Positions 1 to 7,727 of a stretch of 14,703 nt of DNA are shown in pieces. Origin of the DNA: Alphaproteobacteria bacterium (lineage in GTDB: Bacteria > Pseudomonadota > Alphaproteobacteria > JAAXGF01); assembly GCA_012267605.1 (NCBI GenBank), contig JAAXGF010000398.1, forward strand, positions 633 to 15,335, read 5' to 3'. A program made the translations under genes and the position numbers. The first letter of the stretch is position 1, and each line of letters opens with the position of its first letter. The notes under the pieces were generated by a model, which worked only from the letters and a program-made list of their open reading frames with translations, did no database searches and had not been told where the DNA came from.

Positions 1-610
1 CACCCGAAGCGATCACCGGCACCGGTACCGAATCCGCGACAGCGCGCGTAAACGCGATGTCGAAGCCGTCCTGGGTGCCGTCACGATCCATTGACGTCAA
101 CAGGATTTCGCCGGCGCCAAGTTCGGCAGCCTGTTGCGACCAGGCCACCGCATCGATTCCCGTGGCCCGTCGCCCACCATGGGTAAACACCTCAAATCGA
201 TCAGGTCCGGTCGCCTTGCCGTCCACGGCGACAACGATACATTGGCTTCCCACCGCCTCTGCCGCCTCGCGAATCAACGCCGGCCGCCTCACCGCCGCGG
301 TATTGATTGCAACCTTATCGGCACCGGCCCGCAACAACGCGCGGACATCGTCCACCGAGCGCACGCCACCGCCGACGGTCAACGGCATGAAACACGCCTC
401 GGCCGTGGCCGTGACCACCTCGTAAAGGGTTTCACGGTTGTCACTTGAGGCGGTGATATCGAGAAAACAAAGCTCGTCCGCGCCTTGGGCATCGTACACG
501 CGCGCCTGTTCCACTGGATCGCCGGCGTCGACCAAATCGGTGAATTGTACGCCCTTGACGACACGCCCGGCGTCAACGTCCAGGCAGGGAATGACCCGAA
601 CCTTCAGCAT
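1..610 (-). CDS. hisF: HisF, imidazole glycerol phosphate synthase cyclase subunit (partial, C-terminus outside window)
   Basis: HisF is the cyclase half of IGP synthase: it joins ammonia from HisH to PRFAR, giving IGP and AICAR in the cytoplasm. The visible part is the first 203 codons; the family is usually about 250-260 residues, so only the end is missing, cut by the window edge. It begins with the standard HisF start (MLKVRVIPCLDVD), and the two catalytic aspartates are visible as D11 and D130 (VVAVD). The phosphate-binding glycine stretches TVGGGVR (about 78-84) and THGGRR (143-148) and the segment LLTSMDRDG (170-178) are intact. The ATG at 610 overlaps the end of hisA by 7 nt, so the two are probably translationally coupled. 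Identification is certain from the motifs and its partner hisH in the same operon. Confidence 0.97.
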   Translation of the reverse strand, partial: MLKVRVIPCLDVDAGRVVKGVQFTDLVDAGDPVEQARVYDAQGADELCFLDITASSDNRETLYEVVTATAEACFMPLTVGGGVRSVDDVRALLRAGADKVAINTAAVRRPALIREAAEAVGSQCIVVAVDGKATGPDRFEVFTHGGRRATGIDAVAWSQQAAELGAGEILLTSMDRDGTQDGFDIAFTRAVADSVPVPVIASG

Positions 611-1341
611 TCACCGCCAGGCTCGAGAACCTGCAAGGCCGCCTTTACGTCGAGGCCGCCGTCGTAAAGCGCGCGGCCAACAACCACGCCCTGGACGCCA
701 CGTTCAGCCAATGGTTTGAGTGCCACCAAATCCGCTAGGGAAGCGACGCCTCCCGAGGCGATGACGGGGGTGGTCAGCGCGTCCGTGAATTCCGCTACAC
801 CGTCAAAGTTTATTCCGGTCAGCATGCCATCACGGCTAATGTCTGTGTAGACGATGGCGGCGACGCCAGCGTCCTCAAAGCGCAGTCCCAGATCGATCGC
901 CGCGACGTCCGAGGTTTCTTGCCACCCCGATACCGCGGCGCGACCGTTCCGCGCGTCGATGCCGACCGCGATGTAACCCGGAAATTCTTTGCACGCTTCG
1001 ACGACTAGCGCCGGATTGCGCACCGCAACCGTGCCCAGGATCAGCCGGGACACGCCGTGTTCCAGCCAATGCGCCATGACGGCAAGGTCACGCAGACCAC
1101 CACCCAACTGGAGTGGAATGTCGACGTTGGCGGCGATTGCCGCTACGGCCTCGGCATTGACCGTTTTTCCGGCGAAAGCGCCGTTTAGATCGACCACGTG
1201 GAGCCACGGGCAACCGGCCGCCTGGAAAATTCGCGCCTGTTCCGCCGGATCATTGGAAAACACGGTGACACGGGCCATGTCGCCCCGTTCCAAACGCACG
1301 CAAGAGCCATCCTTGAGATCGATCGCGGGATAGAGAATCAT
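604..1341 (-). CDS. hisA: HisA, ProFAR isomerase
   Basis: HisA isomerises ProFAR to PRFAR, the substrate of the HisH-HisF synthase, as a (beta/alpha)8 barrel. The 245-residue length is normal for the family. The start MILYPAIDLKDG is the canonical N-terminus; catalytic aspartates are D8 and D129 (AVGIDA), and phosphate-binding loops are seen at QLGGGLR (78-84) and ASGGV (195-199). The motif TDISRDGML (166-174) is typical of HisA. It is separated from the upstream GNAT gene by 52 nt and overlaps hisF by 7 nt. The ribosome binding site is odd: the only purine-rich match (GGGGAG, 1359-1364) lies about 17 nt before the ATG, too far for normal use. A seven-codon frame (1338-1358) stops across the hisA ATG. 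Confidence 0.97.
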   Translation of the reverse strand: MILYPAIDLKDGSCVRLERGDMARVTVFSNDPAEQARIFQAAGCPWLHVVDLNGAFAGKTVNAEAVAAIAANVDIPLQLGGGLRDLAVMAHWLEHGVSRLILGTVAVRNPALVVEACKEFPGYIAVGIDARNGRAAVSGWQETSDVAAIDLGLRFEDAGVAAIVYTDISRDGMLTGINFDGVAEFTDALTTPVIASGGVASLADLVALKPLAERGVQGVVVGRALYDGGLDVKAALQVLEPGGEC

Positions 1342-1393
1342 TGGGTGGTACCAGCCATCTCCCCGGAAGGAGAAAGTCTAGAAGAGCCGGGGA

Positions 1394-1912
1394 TCACTTC
1401 AGCTCTTTATAATAATAATGCCCGGCAACGAATCCCCCCTCTAGCTTTGCAAAATAGGGCATCGTGCCCCATCGCACATAGCCGCGTTTTTGGTAGAGCT
1501 GAATGGCCGCCTCCTGAGTTTCCCGCACATTCAATTTCAGGATGGAGTAACCTTGTGACTTGGCGGCATTTTCCACCGCGACCAAAAGAGCCGTGGCCAA
1601 ACCGTGACCACGCGTCCATGGGGCGATGAAATGAGTGGTCAACGAGGCAGTGAATGCCCCGGCTTCATTATGCGGCGTGGGTTTCACCAATTGCACCGAC
1701 CCGGCGATCGTGCCGTCAACGCGACACACGAACAGTTCGCGTTCCGGCACCACCAATACACCGCGCCAATAGGTTTCGAGCCGTTCCCTGGGGGGCACCT
1801 GAATCCAGGTAAAGCCAATACCATCGATGATCGCCGCATCAGTAGCGTCGCACAGGTCGTCTAGATCGGAACCGAAAAATCCGGTTAAACGCTCGACGGT
1901 CTTCGTGCTCAC
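1394..1912 (-). CDS. GNAT-family N-acetyltransferase inside the his operon
   Basis: A 172-residue GNAT acetyltransferase. The acetyl-CoA pyrophosphate-binding signature is present as RGHGLA (101-106), preceded by the beta-strand LTTHFIAPW, and motif B follows as LNVRETQEAAIQLYQKRGY (127-145). The C-terminus is aromatic-rich (GHYYYKELK), a form common in GNATs of this subgroup. The substrate cannot be told from sequence; it may acetylate an amino acid, a small amine or a protein N-terminus. Its ATG overlaps the hisH stop by 4 nt (ATGA), so it is translated with hisH, and hisA follows after 52 nt. Its position in the operon suggests co-expression with histidine synthesis, but no histidine enzyme is missing that it would replace. 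It is therefore likely an accessory or hitchhiking gene. Confidence 0.88.
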   Translation of the reverse strand: MSTKTVERLTGFFGSDLDDLCDATDAAIIDGIGFTWIQVPPRERLETYWRGVLVVPERELFVCRVDGTIAGSVQLVKPTPHNEAGAFTASLTTHFIAPWTRGHGLATALLVAVENAAKSQGYSILKLNVRETQEAAIQLYQKRGYVRWGTMPYFAKLEGGFVAGHYYYKELK

Positions 1913-2541
1913 GGTTGCCAGCGTAAGAAATTGCCGATGAATTGGAGACCCGCCGCCTGGCTTTTCTCCGGATGAAATTGCACGCCGGCGCGATTGTCTT
2001 TGGCCAACACGGCCGTTATTGACTCGCCGTAATCGGTGGTCGCGACAATGTCGCGGGGGTCAGTGCAACGCATTTGGTAACCGTGCACAAAGTACATATG
2101 TTCACCATTGGCGATACCGGCCATCAAGGGATGCGCGGGTTCTGCGAGCTGCAATTCGTTCCAACCCATGTGTGGCACCTTGCGGCCGTTGGCCGCCAGC
2201 GCGACGACATCGCCCTCCACCCAATCGAATCCCTGGTGTTCCCCGTGTTCATGCCCACGGCTCGCCATCAGCTGCATGCCGACACAAATTCCGAGAAACG
2301 GTTTACCGCTGGCAGCGAATCGCTTGAGCGGCCTCCAAAGTCCTCTTGCTTCCAACATGCGCCGGCAATCGGAGAATGCGCCTACCCCGGTAAGGACGAC
2401 ATGGCTCGCATCGGCCAAAGCTTCCGCCTGGTCGCTGACGGTAACCGTTAGCCCACCGCCGACGGAGGCCGCGGCGCGCTCGAACGCTTTGGCGACCGAG
2501 TGCACATTGCCCGAACCATAATCGACAACGACTACGCTCAC
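1909..2541 (-). CDS. hisH: HisH, glutaminase subunit of imidazole glycerol phosphate synthase
   Basis: HisH is a class I glutamine amidotransferase that hydrolyses glutamine and channels ammonia into HisF. The triad is visible: nucleophile C86 in FLGICVGMQ, and H190 with E192 in VQFHPEKSQ. The oxyanion-loop region TGVGAF (51-56) and the MGWN segment (125-128) are also typical. I chose the GTG at 2541, which gives MSVVVVDYGSGN, the normal family N-terminus, and a 210-residue protein of usual length. The frame stays open for about 50 further codons upstream, but that stretch is unrelated and lies over the DUF2628 gene. The GTG overlaps the DUF2628 stop by 4 nt (GTGA), a sign of coupled translation. 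Downstream it overlaps the GNAT gene by 4 nt. Confidence 0.96.
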   Translation of the reverse strand: MSVVVVDYGSGNVHSVAKAFERAAASVGGGLTVTVSDQAEALADASHVVLTGVGAFSDCRRMLEARGLWRPLKRFAASGKPFLGICVGMQLMASRGHEHGEHQGFDWVEGDVVALAANGRKVPHMGWNELQLAEPAHPLMAGIANGEHMYFVHGYQMRCTDPRDIVATTDYGESITAVLAKDNRAGVQFHPEKSQAAGLQFIGNFLRWQP

Positions 2542-2963
2542 GGTACTGTTGCTTCGGGTTGTTGACTGGTCGTTTCCGTTCGCCGACTCATCAATGCCCG
2601 CTGAAAATATCGCCGTTCCGCAGCCAACATATCCTTGCCAACCACGATGTCCGCGAGTGCGAAACCGCGCCGTGCTAAACCAGCACGCCGCCAATCATTG
2701 GCACTGAAACCGACGTAGGCGGCAAAAGCGACAGCCACCGGGAGCTGCATCGACAAGCCGAAGCCAAGCGCGTCGCCAACCAGGCTGATCGCCACCTGGG
2801 CCGCGATCAGTATGATCACCCAGCGCCAGAGGCGTCGGTAGAGTGCCCAAAGGATAGGTATCAGCGCTGCTGGCCAGCAAAATCCTTCTTTGATCAAAAC
2901 GGCCTCGCCATCTGGAGCCGGCGAATAGGGCTTGATGTGAACGGTGAAAATTCGCATAGTCAT
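2538..2963 (-). CDS. DUF2628-family small membrane protein between hisB and hisH
   Basis: A 141-residue protein that matches the DUF2628 type of small membrane protein often placed between hisB and hisH in alphaproteobacteria. After a short beta-like N-terminus (MRIFTVH) come about three hydrophobic stretches, near residues 30-44, 46-63 and 70-86. They are followed by a basic segment NDWRRAGLARRGF (89-101) and a polar, glutamine/threonine-rich tail. No catalytic motif is seen and no function is known. The first ATG (2963) shares one base with the hisB stop (TGATG); a second ATG at 2957 gives MRIFTVH and would fit the family start equally well. It overlaps hisH by 4 nt. An inner-membrane location is inferred from the hydrophobic segments only. 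Confidence 0.85.
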   Translation of the reverse strand: MTMRIFTVHIKPYSPAPDGEAVLIKEGFCWPAALIPILWALYRRLWRWVIILIAAQVAISLVGDALGFGLSMQLPVAVAFAAYVGFSANDWRRAGLARRGFALADIVVGKDMLAAERRYFQRALMSRRTETTSQQPEATVP

Positions 2964-3571
2964 CAGGTCACTCCCCCGCCGCCGTCCAACACACCCTTGG
3001 TGGACGGAACGCTAGCGGAAGCCCGTGGATCGATTTCAACCGCTTGGCGAAGAGCACGCGCCAGTCCCTTGTAACAACTTTCGACGATATGGTGATTGTT
3101 TTCGCCGTAAAGGTTTTCGACGTGAAGGTTGACCCCTGCGTGCTGGGCAAAGGCCTGAAACCATTCCTTGAACAACTCGGTATCCATATCGCCCAATTTC
3201 GGCCGGCTAAACGCGACTTTCCAAATCAAATAGGGGCGGTTCGACGCATCCACCGCGACGCGGGTGCAGGTCTCGTCCATCGGGATGGTCGCCGTGCCAT
3301 AACGCGTGATTCCCGTTCTGTCACCCAGGGCCTGCGATATGGCCTGCCCGATGACAATTCCCGTGTCCTCTGTAGTGTGGTGATAGTCGATGTGCAGATC
3401 CCCATCCGCGCTGAGCTCGATATCGATCAAACTATGCCGCGACAATTGCTCCAACATATGATCAAGAAAACCGATACCACTGGCAATTCGATAGATTCCG
3501 GCACCGTCGAGATTAACGGTCGCGGAGACCTTGGTTTCCTTTGTGACCCGATCGATTGTTGCTTGACGCAT
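2963..3571 (-). CDS. hisB: HisB, imidazoleglycerol-phosphate dehydratase
   Basis: HisB dehydrates IGP to imidazole acetol phosphate. This is the monofunctional form, without a fused histidinol phosphatase domain: 202 residues, normal length. Metal-binding motifs are clear: DYHHTTED (62-69) and GENNHHIVES (156-165), each carrying the histidines and acid that hold the two manganese ions. The C-terminal segment PSTKGVL (189-195) is the usual phosphate-binding end. I chose the ATG at 3571 (MRQATIDRVTKETK), which matches the family N-terminus. The frame is open up to another ATG at 3640, which would add 23 residues of no visible conservation, and neither start has a strong Shine-Dalgarno. It is the first his gene of the block, 197 nt after the carbamate kinase gene. 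Confidence 0.96.
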   Translation of the reverse strand: MRQATIDRVTKETKVSATVNLDGAGIYRIASGIGFLDHMLEQLSRHSLIDIELSADGDLHIDYHHTTEDTGIVIGQAISQALGDRTGITRYGTATIPMDETCTRVAVDASNRPYLIWKVAFSRPKLGDMDTELFKEWFQAFAQHAGVNLHVENLYGENNHHIVESCYKGLARALRQAVEIDPRASASVPSTKGVLDGGGGVT

Positions 3572-3702
3572 GGCCGTCGCCCAATTCGCATTTTCCCCGT
3601 GGACGGGGGCGGGGGAACTTCGCCGCGCGAATTCGGGCATGGCTTTACACGACCGATCCAGTTATCGCGGCGGAATGACGCGACCTTTTATCAGGAATTC
3701 AC

Positions 3703-3729
3703 AAATCCGCAAAGGCCGGCGGCGGATTT
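3703..3729. terminator. Hairpin between carbamate kinase gene and hisB, possible weak terminator
   Basis: A perfect 8-bp inverted repeat, AAATCCGC and GCGGATTT, surrounds an 11-nt GC-rich loop. It lies about 40 nt beyond the carbamate kinase stop, where an operon end would be expected. The stem is closed by A-T pairs, and on the minus strand the run after it is only ATTTGTG, so it lacks a good U tract. It may be a weak or Rho-assisted terminator, or an RNA-stability hairpin. If it terminates poorly, the catabolic operon could read into hisB. Confidence 0.35.
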
Positions 3730-3768
3730 TGGAAGACATGCGATGGGCAGCACATGCGAACCGAACTC

Positions 3769-4722
3769 CTAATCAGGCAAAATCAGCGTACCGGATTCGC
3801 CGCGCAGCGCTCGGCTGATATTGGCGGGGTTCGTTATCAACCCTTGTTTGCCGCCGTTTTCGAGGAAACCAATCAATGCTTCGACCTTCGGCGCCATACT
3901 GCCGGCGGCAAAATGGCCCTGCGCCAAGTAACGCTTGGCTTCGCTCAAGCTCATACGGTCGAGCCAACGCTCCTCTGGGAGATTAAAGTTGATCGCCACC
4001 TGGTCCACGGCGGTTGACAACAAGAACAAATCCGCCCCTACGTCCTGGGCCAGCAAACCCGATGCAAAATCTTTGTCGATTACGGCCTCTACCCCCTGCA
4101 AATCACCCGCCTCATCCGCCACCACCGGAATTCCCCCGCCGCCGCAGGCGATGACGATAAATCCGGCACGCGCCAAACAGGCGATTTCGTCCAACTCGAC
4201 GATTGCCTTCGGAAATGGTGACGGCACCACGCGACGCCAGCCGCGGCCTGCGTCCTCGCGAATCGTCCAGCCATGTCGTTCGGCGCGGCGGCGTGCTGTT
4301 GCCTCGTCCATGTGCGACCCAATAGGCTTGGTCGGTTCATCAAAGGCAGGATCATCCGGGTCGACGACAACCTGAGTTACAACGGCGATGGCTCGGCGAT
4401 GCAAATCCCGACGGCGAAACTCGTTGTGCAGGGCGCGCTGAAACATGTAACCGATAGCGCCTTGGGTATCGGCACCTGCATAATCCATTGGCACCGGGGC
4501 CAACTCCTCAATGGCCAATTCCGATCGCCGTAAAATGAAGCCCACTTGCGGGCCATTGCCGTGGGTCAAAATGACGTTCCACCCGGCAACGACCATTTCA
4601 GCGACGTAGTGGGACGAAGTGGCCGCGGCCTGATACTGGTCGGGAATCGATTTCCTGGTCTCATCGGCGATGAGGGAATTGCCACCAACAGCGACGACGG
4701 CGATCCTGCCGGCCGACGTCAT
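3769..4722 (-). CDS. arcC: Carbamate kinase
   Basis: Carbamate kinase transfers phosphate from carbamoyl phosphate to ADP, yielding ATP and carbamate, which decays to ammonia and CO2. The 317-residue length is normal. Amino acid kinase motifs are in place: VAVGGNSL (10-17), THGNGPQVG (53-61), the lysine-bearing TKPIG (131-135), ACGGGGIPV (192-200) and AVIDKDFAS (213-221), then LTNPANI-like ITNPANI (296-302). It is the last gene of the five-gene operon and starts 4 nt after the DUF1116 stop, with GAGG just before the ATG. No arginine deiminase or ornithine carbamoyltransferase is nearby, so its carbamoyl phosphate most likely comes from the AllF/G/H-type enzyme encoded just upstream. This matches the E. 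coli pairing of that set with the catabolic kinase YbcF (AllK). Function is secure; the pathway is inferred. Confidence 0.96.
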   Translation of the reverse strand: MTSAGRIAVVAVGGNSLIADETRKSIPDQYQAAATSSHYVAEMVVAGWNVILTHGNGPQVGFILRRSELAIEELAPVPMDYAGADTQGAIGYMFQRALHNEFRRRDLHRRAIAVVTQVVVDPDDPAFDEPTKPIGSHMDEATARRRAERHGWTIREDAGRGWRRVVPSPFPKAIVELDEIACLARAGFIVIACGGGGIPVVADEAGDLQGVEAVIDKDFASGLLAQDVGADLFLLSTAVDQVAINFNLPEERWLDRMSLSEAKRYLAQGHFAAGSMAPKVEALIGFLENGGKQGLITNPANISRALRGESGTLILPD

Positions 4723-4726
4723 GACC

Positions 4727-6133
4727 TCAGGATGCGCGGATGTTGGCGAGGGCGGAAACGGCCTGAACGAAACAGGCCAAAGGTGCGCGGGTTATGCCGG
4801 CGCCGACTTGCCCAACCCCGGCCTTTCGATGAGCGATTCCCGTGTTGATTATCGGTTCCAGGCGGCAATCGACGACCTTGCGTGCATCAATTCCAGACGG
4901 CGTGCCGGCGAACCCCAGGGTCGGAAGGGTGAAGGCAGTGTTCGGACCGTGGGTGATCGCCGCCATGGCACGGGTGTTGGCCACCGCCTCGGCCGGCGAG
5001 CCACCGACGAATTGAACGATCGCCGGCGCGGCGGCCATGGCGAAACCGCCGAGCCCGGCGGTCTCGGCGATGGCGCTATCACCGAGATCTAGTGCGCAAT
5101 CAGATACGTCGTAGCCTGGGAACAACAAGCCATCGACCATCGGTGCCGGCGCCTTGAACCAACGCCCACTGGTGCCGCTAGTTCGGATGCCGAATTCCAC
5201 CCCATTACGGGCCATGGCCGTTACCAAGCTGCTGTCAGCGACGCCGTGGGCGGCATCCAACATCGACTTGCAAGCCGCCATCGACAAATTGAGGAAAAAA
5301 TGATCGTTACCGGCGATAAATTCGCTTACAGCTGTGGCATCTTCACATACCACCTTTTCGCAAAGAAACCCTGGCAGCAATCGCTTGAGCAACAGCCCGG
5401 AAGCGGCGGCGTTTCGGTTGTGAAGTTCGTCTCCCATGTGCAGCGCTTGTGCCATCAAGGGCTTGATCTCCAGGCCACCGATGTGCGCTAGCGCTGTATT
5501 TAGGGTCGGCGCCAGAGTATCGGCCATCCATCTGAGACGGTCGATCGTCTCGGGATCATGGGCGCCAAACCGCAGGACCTTGCCCAGACCTTCGTTGAGA
5601 TTGCTGTACGCCCGGTTTCCCTGCGCATCGTTACGGACTACCCACACTGGCATCGACGGACTGATAACCCCCGCCATGGGTCCTACCGCGTTACAATGCT
5701 GGCAGGGTCCATATGGAATTTCACCGCTCGCCGCGAGGGCCAGTGCGTCTTTGCGAGATTCGGCCCAGCCCTCGAAGAGGATGGCGCCGACGATCGCGCC
5801 CTTCATAGGTCCACACATGTCGTCCCAGCCGATGGGCGGCCCGGCGTGAAGAATCATACGAGGCGCCATGCCGGGAAGCACATCGCCCGCGATCTCGACA
5901 CCTTCCAGCACCGGTCGCGACGACGTGAAGAGCTCGAACGCCTTGCCGTTGGCCGCATCGATCTTTGGGTCGTTGACCAGCTTCGCGAGCGTCATCCCGG
6001 CTTTGGCGTTTCCCCCTGCTGGCGGCTGCCAATCGACGGCGACGACCGGCGCACCGTTCGCTCGCACGGATTCAGCGAAGGCCGGCAAACCCACGCTGAC
6101 CACTTGGAGTTCCTGGTCAAATAGTTTCGTCAT
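4727..6133 (-). CDS. allG: DUF1116 protein, AllG/YlbE-like subunit of an oxamate-type carbamoyltransferase
   Basis: A 468-residue DUF1116 protein, homologous to E. coli YlbE (AllG), one of three proteins reported to form oxamate carbamoyltransferase. Family features seen: the N-terminus MTKLFDQELQVVSVGLPAF with VVAVDWQPPAGG (30-41); HAGPPIGWDDMCGPMKGA (96-113); CQHCNAVGPMAGVISPSMPV (144-163); HMGDELHNRNAAA (232-244); GDSAIAETAGLGG (351-363); and a C-terminal GIAHRKAGVGQVGAG (432-446). The paired cysteines at 144 and 147 might bind a metal, though that is only a guess. The start at 6133 is chosen because it gives the family N-terminus; a longer open frame upstream lies over fdrA and is not conserved. 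It follows fdrA by 16 nt and precedes the kinase gene by 4 nt. No break or frameshift is visible, in contrast to some E. coli strains where ylbE is damaged. Confidence 0.92.
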   Translation of the reverse strand: MTKLFDQELQVVSVGLPAFAESVRANGAPVVAVDWQPPAGGNAKAGMTLAKLVNDPKIDAANGKAFELFTSSRPVLEGVEIAGDVLPGMAPRMILHAGPPIGWDDMCGPMKGAIVGAILFEGWAESRKDALALAASGEIPYGPCQHCNAVGPMAGVISPSMPVWVVRNDAQGNRAYSNLNEGLGKVLRFGAHDPETIDRLRWMADTLAPTLNTALAHIGGLEIKPLMAQALHMGDELHNRNAAASGLLLKRLLPGFLCEKVVCEDATAVSEFIAGNDHFFLNLSMAACKSMLDAAHGVADSSLVTAMARNGVEFGIRTSGTSGRWFKAPAPMVDGLLFPGYDVSDCALDLGDSAIAETAGLGGFAMAAAPAIVQFVGGSPAEAVANTRAMAAITHGPNTAFTLPTLGFAGTPSGIDARKVVDCRLEPIINTGIAHRKAGVGQVGAGITRAPLACFVQAVSALANIRAS

Positions 6134-6149
6134 AGAAAGCGCGCCAACG

Positions 6150-7727
6150 TCATCCAACTGTCGCGCGCTCAATGACCGAAGCGGCCAGGCGCACTGCTTG
6201 GGCATTGCTATTGGCCAACAATACCTTGGCTTGGCGCAACGCCGCTTCCTGTCGGGCAAGATTCTGGGGGTCGTTCTCCGTGCCGCAAACCGAAGCAACG
6301 AACACGACGTTTCTGCCAACCTTGTCCGCGTTACCCATCGCCTTCCAAAGCACGGGCACCATTTCTTCGACGGGGTCGTCGTGAGCGCCGTACCCCAATA
6401 CAACATCAAACAAGATCACACCGACATCCGGATCCGCCGATTCCTCCAGCAGACGCTCGTTGCGCAAGCGGTGGTCGATTATCGGGTGCGGTCGACCCCT
6501 GGTGAACTCATCATCGCCAAGATCGATGAGCGTATGCCCGCGACTTTGCCACGGATTAGTGAGCCGGCAATGTTCACGCAAGGGCGTGTTCGAATATACG
6601 GTCCCCAATTTCGTGCCAAGAATCTGAAGAGCCTCGAAACAGAAGGTTCCACCGCTATATAGGCCACGTATGTAGCGTTGGCGGGTAGTAAGCCGGCGGG
6701 CCGCATCGACAGCTTCGGCGGGGACGCTCTCCGCCGCGAGTTCCAGGTCAGGTTCAGTGCCACTCGCGAGCGCCACGGCGGTGGTGGCCGCATCTTCGAG
6801 CGTACGTGCCCAATGAATGTGTTGCCGTCCCTCAACAACCCCTTTCGCCATGGGCTGGGAACCGATGAAATTTACGACCGTCGGTTTGTCAGCACGGGCC
6901 GCGACATCGACGACATGATCGGCGATTTCGGGTGCTGGTGGCTTGGAGATGAGGACTATGATCTTGGTTTCATCATCCGCCTCCAGCGCTCGCAGTCCGT
7001 GCAGCATCGTAATGCCGCCAATATGTTCATCTAAATCATGGCCGCCGGTGCCAATTGCCTGTGTGATGCCCTGGCCGAGGCGGTCGATCAAACAGGTTAC
7101 TTGCTGCAAGCCAGTGCCAGACGCAGCGACCACTCCGATTGGGCCTCGCCGGACAAAGTTGGCAAAGCCGAGCGGTACACCGTTGACGATGGCGGTTCCG
7201 CAGTCTGGCCCCATAACCAATAGGTCGTGGTCGCGGGCAAAGCGCTTGAGCATGAGTTCGTCAGCGAGATCTACGTTGTCGCTAAACACCATTGCGTTGA
7301 GGCCAAGCCGCAGCGCCTTCAGCGTTTCGGCGGCCGCGTATTCGCCGGGCGTAGAAATCAACGCCAAATTCGCCTCAGCCATCTGGTCCAAGGCCATTTC
7401 GATGCCACGCGGCGGTGTAAGCTCCACATTGTCACCCGTTTCGCCACTCACTTTCCGATCTAGACTTGCCTCCGCAATGTCCATTGCTTCGGCGACCGCG
7501 TCCGCGTCTCCTCGAATCACGACGAGAAGCTCATTCGGCACCGGCTCTATACCGCTCAGCAATCCGGCGTCGGCGATGAGCTTCAAATTTCCCTCGGTAG
7601 CCATCACGGCGGACGCTTCATCGACTCCCGGGACCTTGCATAAGGTAGCCGACAGCTGCATCAAAGAGACCGAATCATGATATTGATCGACAAATTTCTT
7701 ATGCACTATAGTGGTTTCGTCCGACAT
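6150..7727 (-). CDS. fdrA: FdrA (AllF)-like protein, acyl-CoA-synthetase-like subunit of an oxamate-type carbamoyltransferase
   Basis: A 525-residue FdrA-family protein, close to the E. coli length. FdrA resembles the alpha subunit of succinyl-CoA synthetase and is reported as AllF, part of oxamate carbamoyltransferase. Visible features: an N-terminal domain opening with KFVDQYHDSVSLMQLS (11-26); VMGPDCGTAIVNGVPLGFAN (171-190); the Rossmann-like turn GVVAASGTGLQQV (198-210); GTGGHDLDEHIGG (226-238), which carries a histidine at 230 in a region comparable to the phospho-histidine domain; RGLYSGGTFCFEA (354-366); and DLGDDEFTRGRPHPIID (402-418). The ATG at 7727 gives the family N-terminus and shares one base with the DUF2877 stop (TAATG), so the two subunits are likely made in step. 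An earlier start would add only unconserved residues. Confidence 0.94.
   Translation of the reverse strand: MSDETTIVHKKFVDQYHDSVSLMQLSATLCKVPGVDEASAVMATEGNLKLIADAGLLSGIEPVPNELLVVIRGDADAVAEAMDIAEASLDRKVSGETGDNVELTPPRGIEMALDQMAEANLALISTPGEYAAAETLKALRLGLNAMVFSDNVDLADELMLKRFARDHDLLVMGPDCGTAIVNGVPLGFANFVRRGPIGVVAASGTGLQQVTCLIDRLGQGITQAIGTGGHDLDEHIGGITMLHGLRALEADDETKIIVLISKPPAPEIADHVVDVAARADKPTVVNFIGSQPMAKGVVEGRQHIHWARTLEDAATTAVALASGTEPDLELAAESVPAEAVDAARRLTTRQRYIRGLYSGGTFCFEALQILGTKLGTVYSNTPLREHCRLTNPWQSRGHTLIDLGDDEFTRGRPHPIIDHRLRNERLLEESADPDVGVILFDVVLGYGAHDDPVEEMVPVLWKAMGNADKVGRNVVFVASVCGTENDPQNLARQEAALRQAKVLLANSNAQAVRLAASVIERATVG

Noticed and set aside
428..443. Partial parS-like site (GTTTCACG half) in hisF
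   Set aside because: Only one half of the parS palindrome is present and the bases encode conserved HisF residues (DNRETL), so it is probably coincidence despite parB being in the window.
2542..2694. N-terminal extension of HisH up to position 2694
   Set aside because: The extension overlaps the DUF2628 gene in another frame and has no similarity to HisH; the GTG at 2541 gives the exact family start and a 4-nt overlap.
3044..3772. Plus-strand open frame (242 codons) opposite hisB
   Set aside because: HisB on the other strand is certain from its metal-binding motifs; the antisense translation has no recognisable domain and continues across the intergenic region by chance.
6134..6409. N-terminal extension of the DUF1116 protein up to position 6409
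   Set aside because: It overlaps the conserved end of fdrA, is rich in arginine and cysteine as out-of-frame reading often is, and the ATG at 6133 gives the family N-terminus.
5868..6662. Plus-strand open frame (264 codons) across the fdrA - DUF1116 junction
   Set aside because: Both minus-strand genes are well supported, and this product shows no motif; long antisense frames are expected in such DNA.
6943..7680. Plus-strand open frame (245 codons) opposite fdrA
   Set aside because: Serine- and proline-rich translation with no domain; FdrA conserved motifs occupy the same DNA on the other strand.
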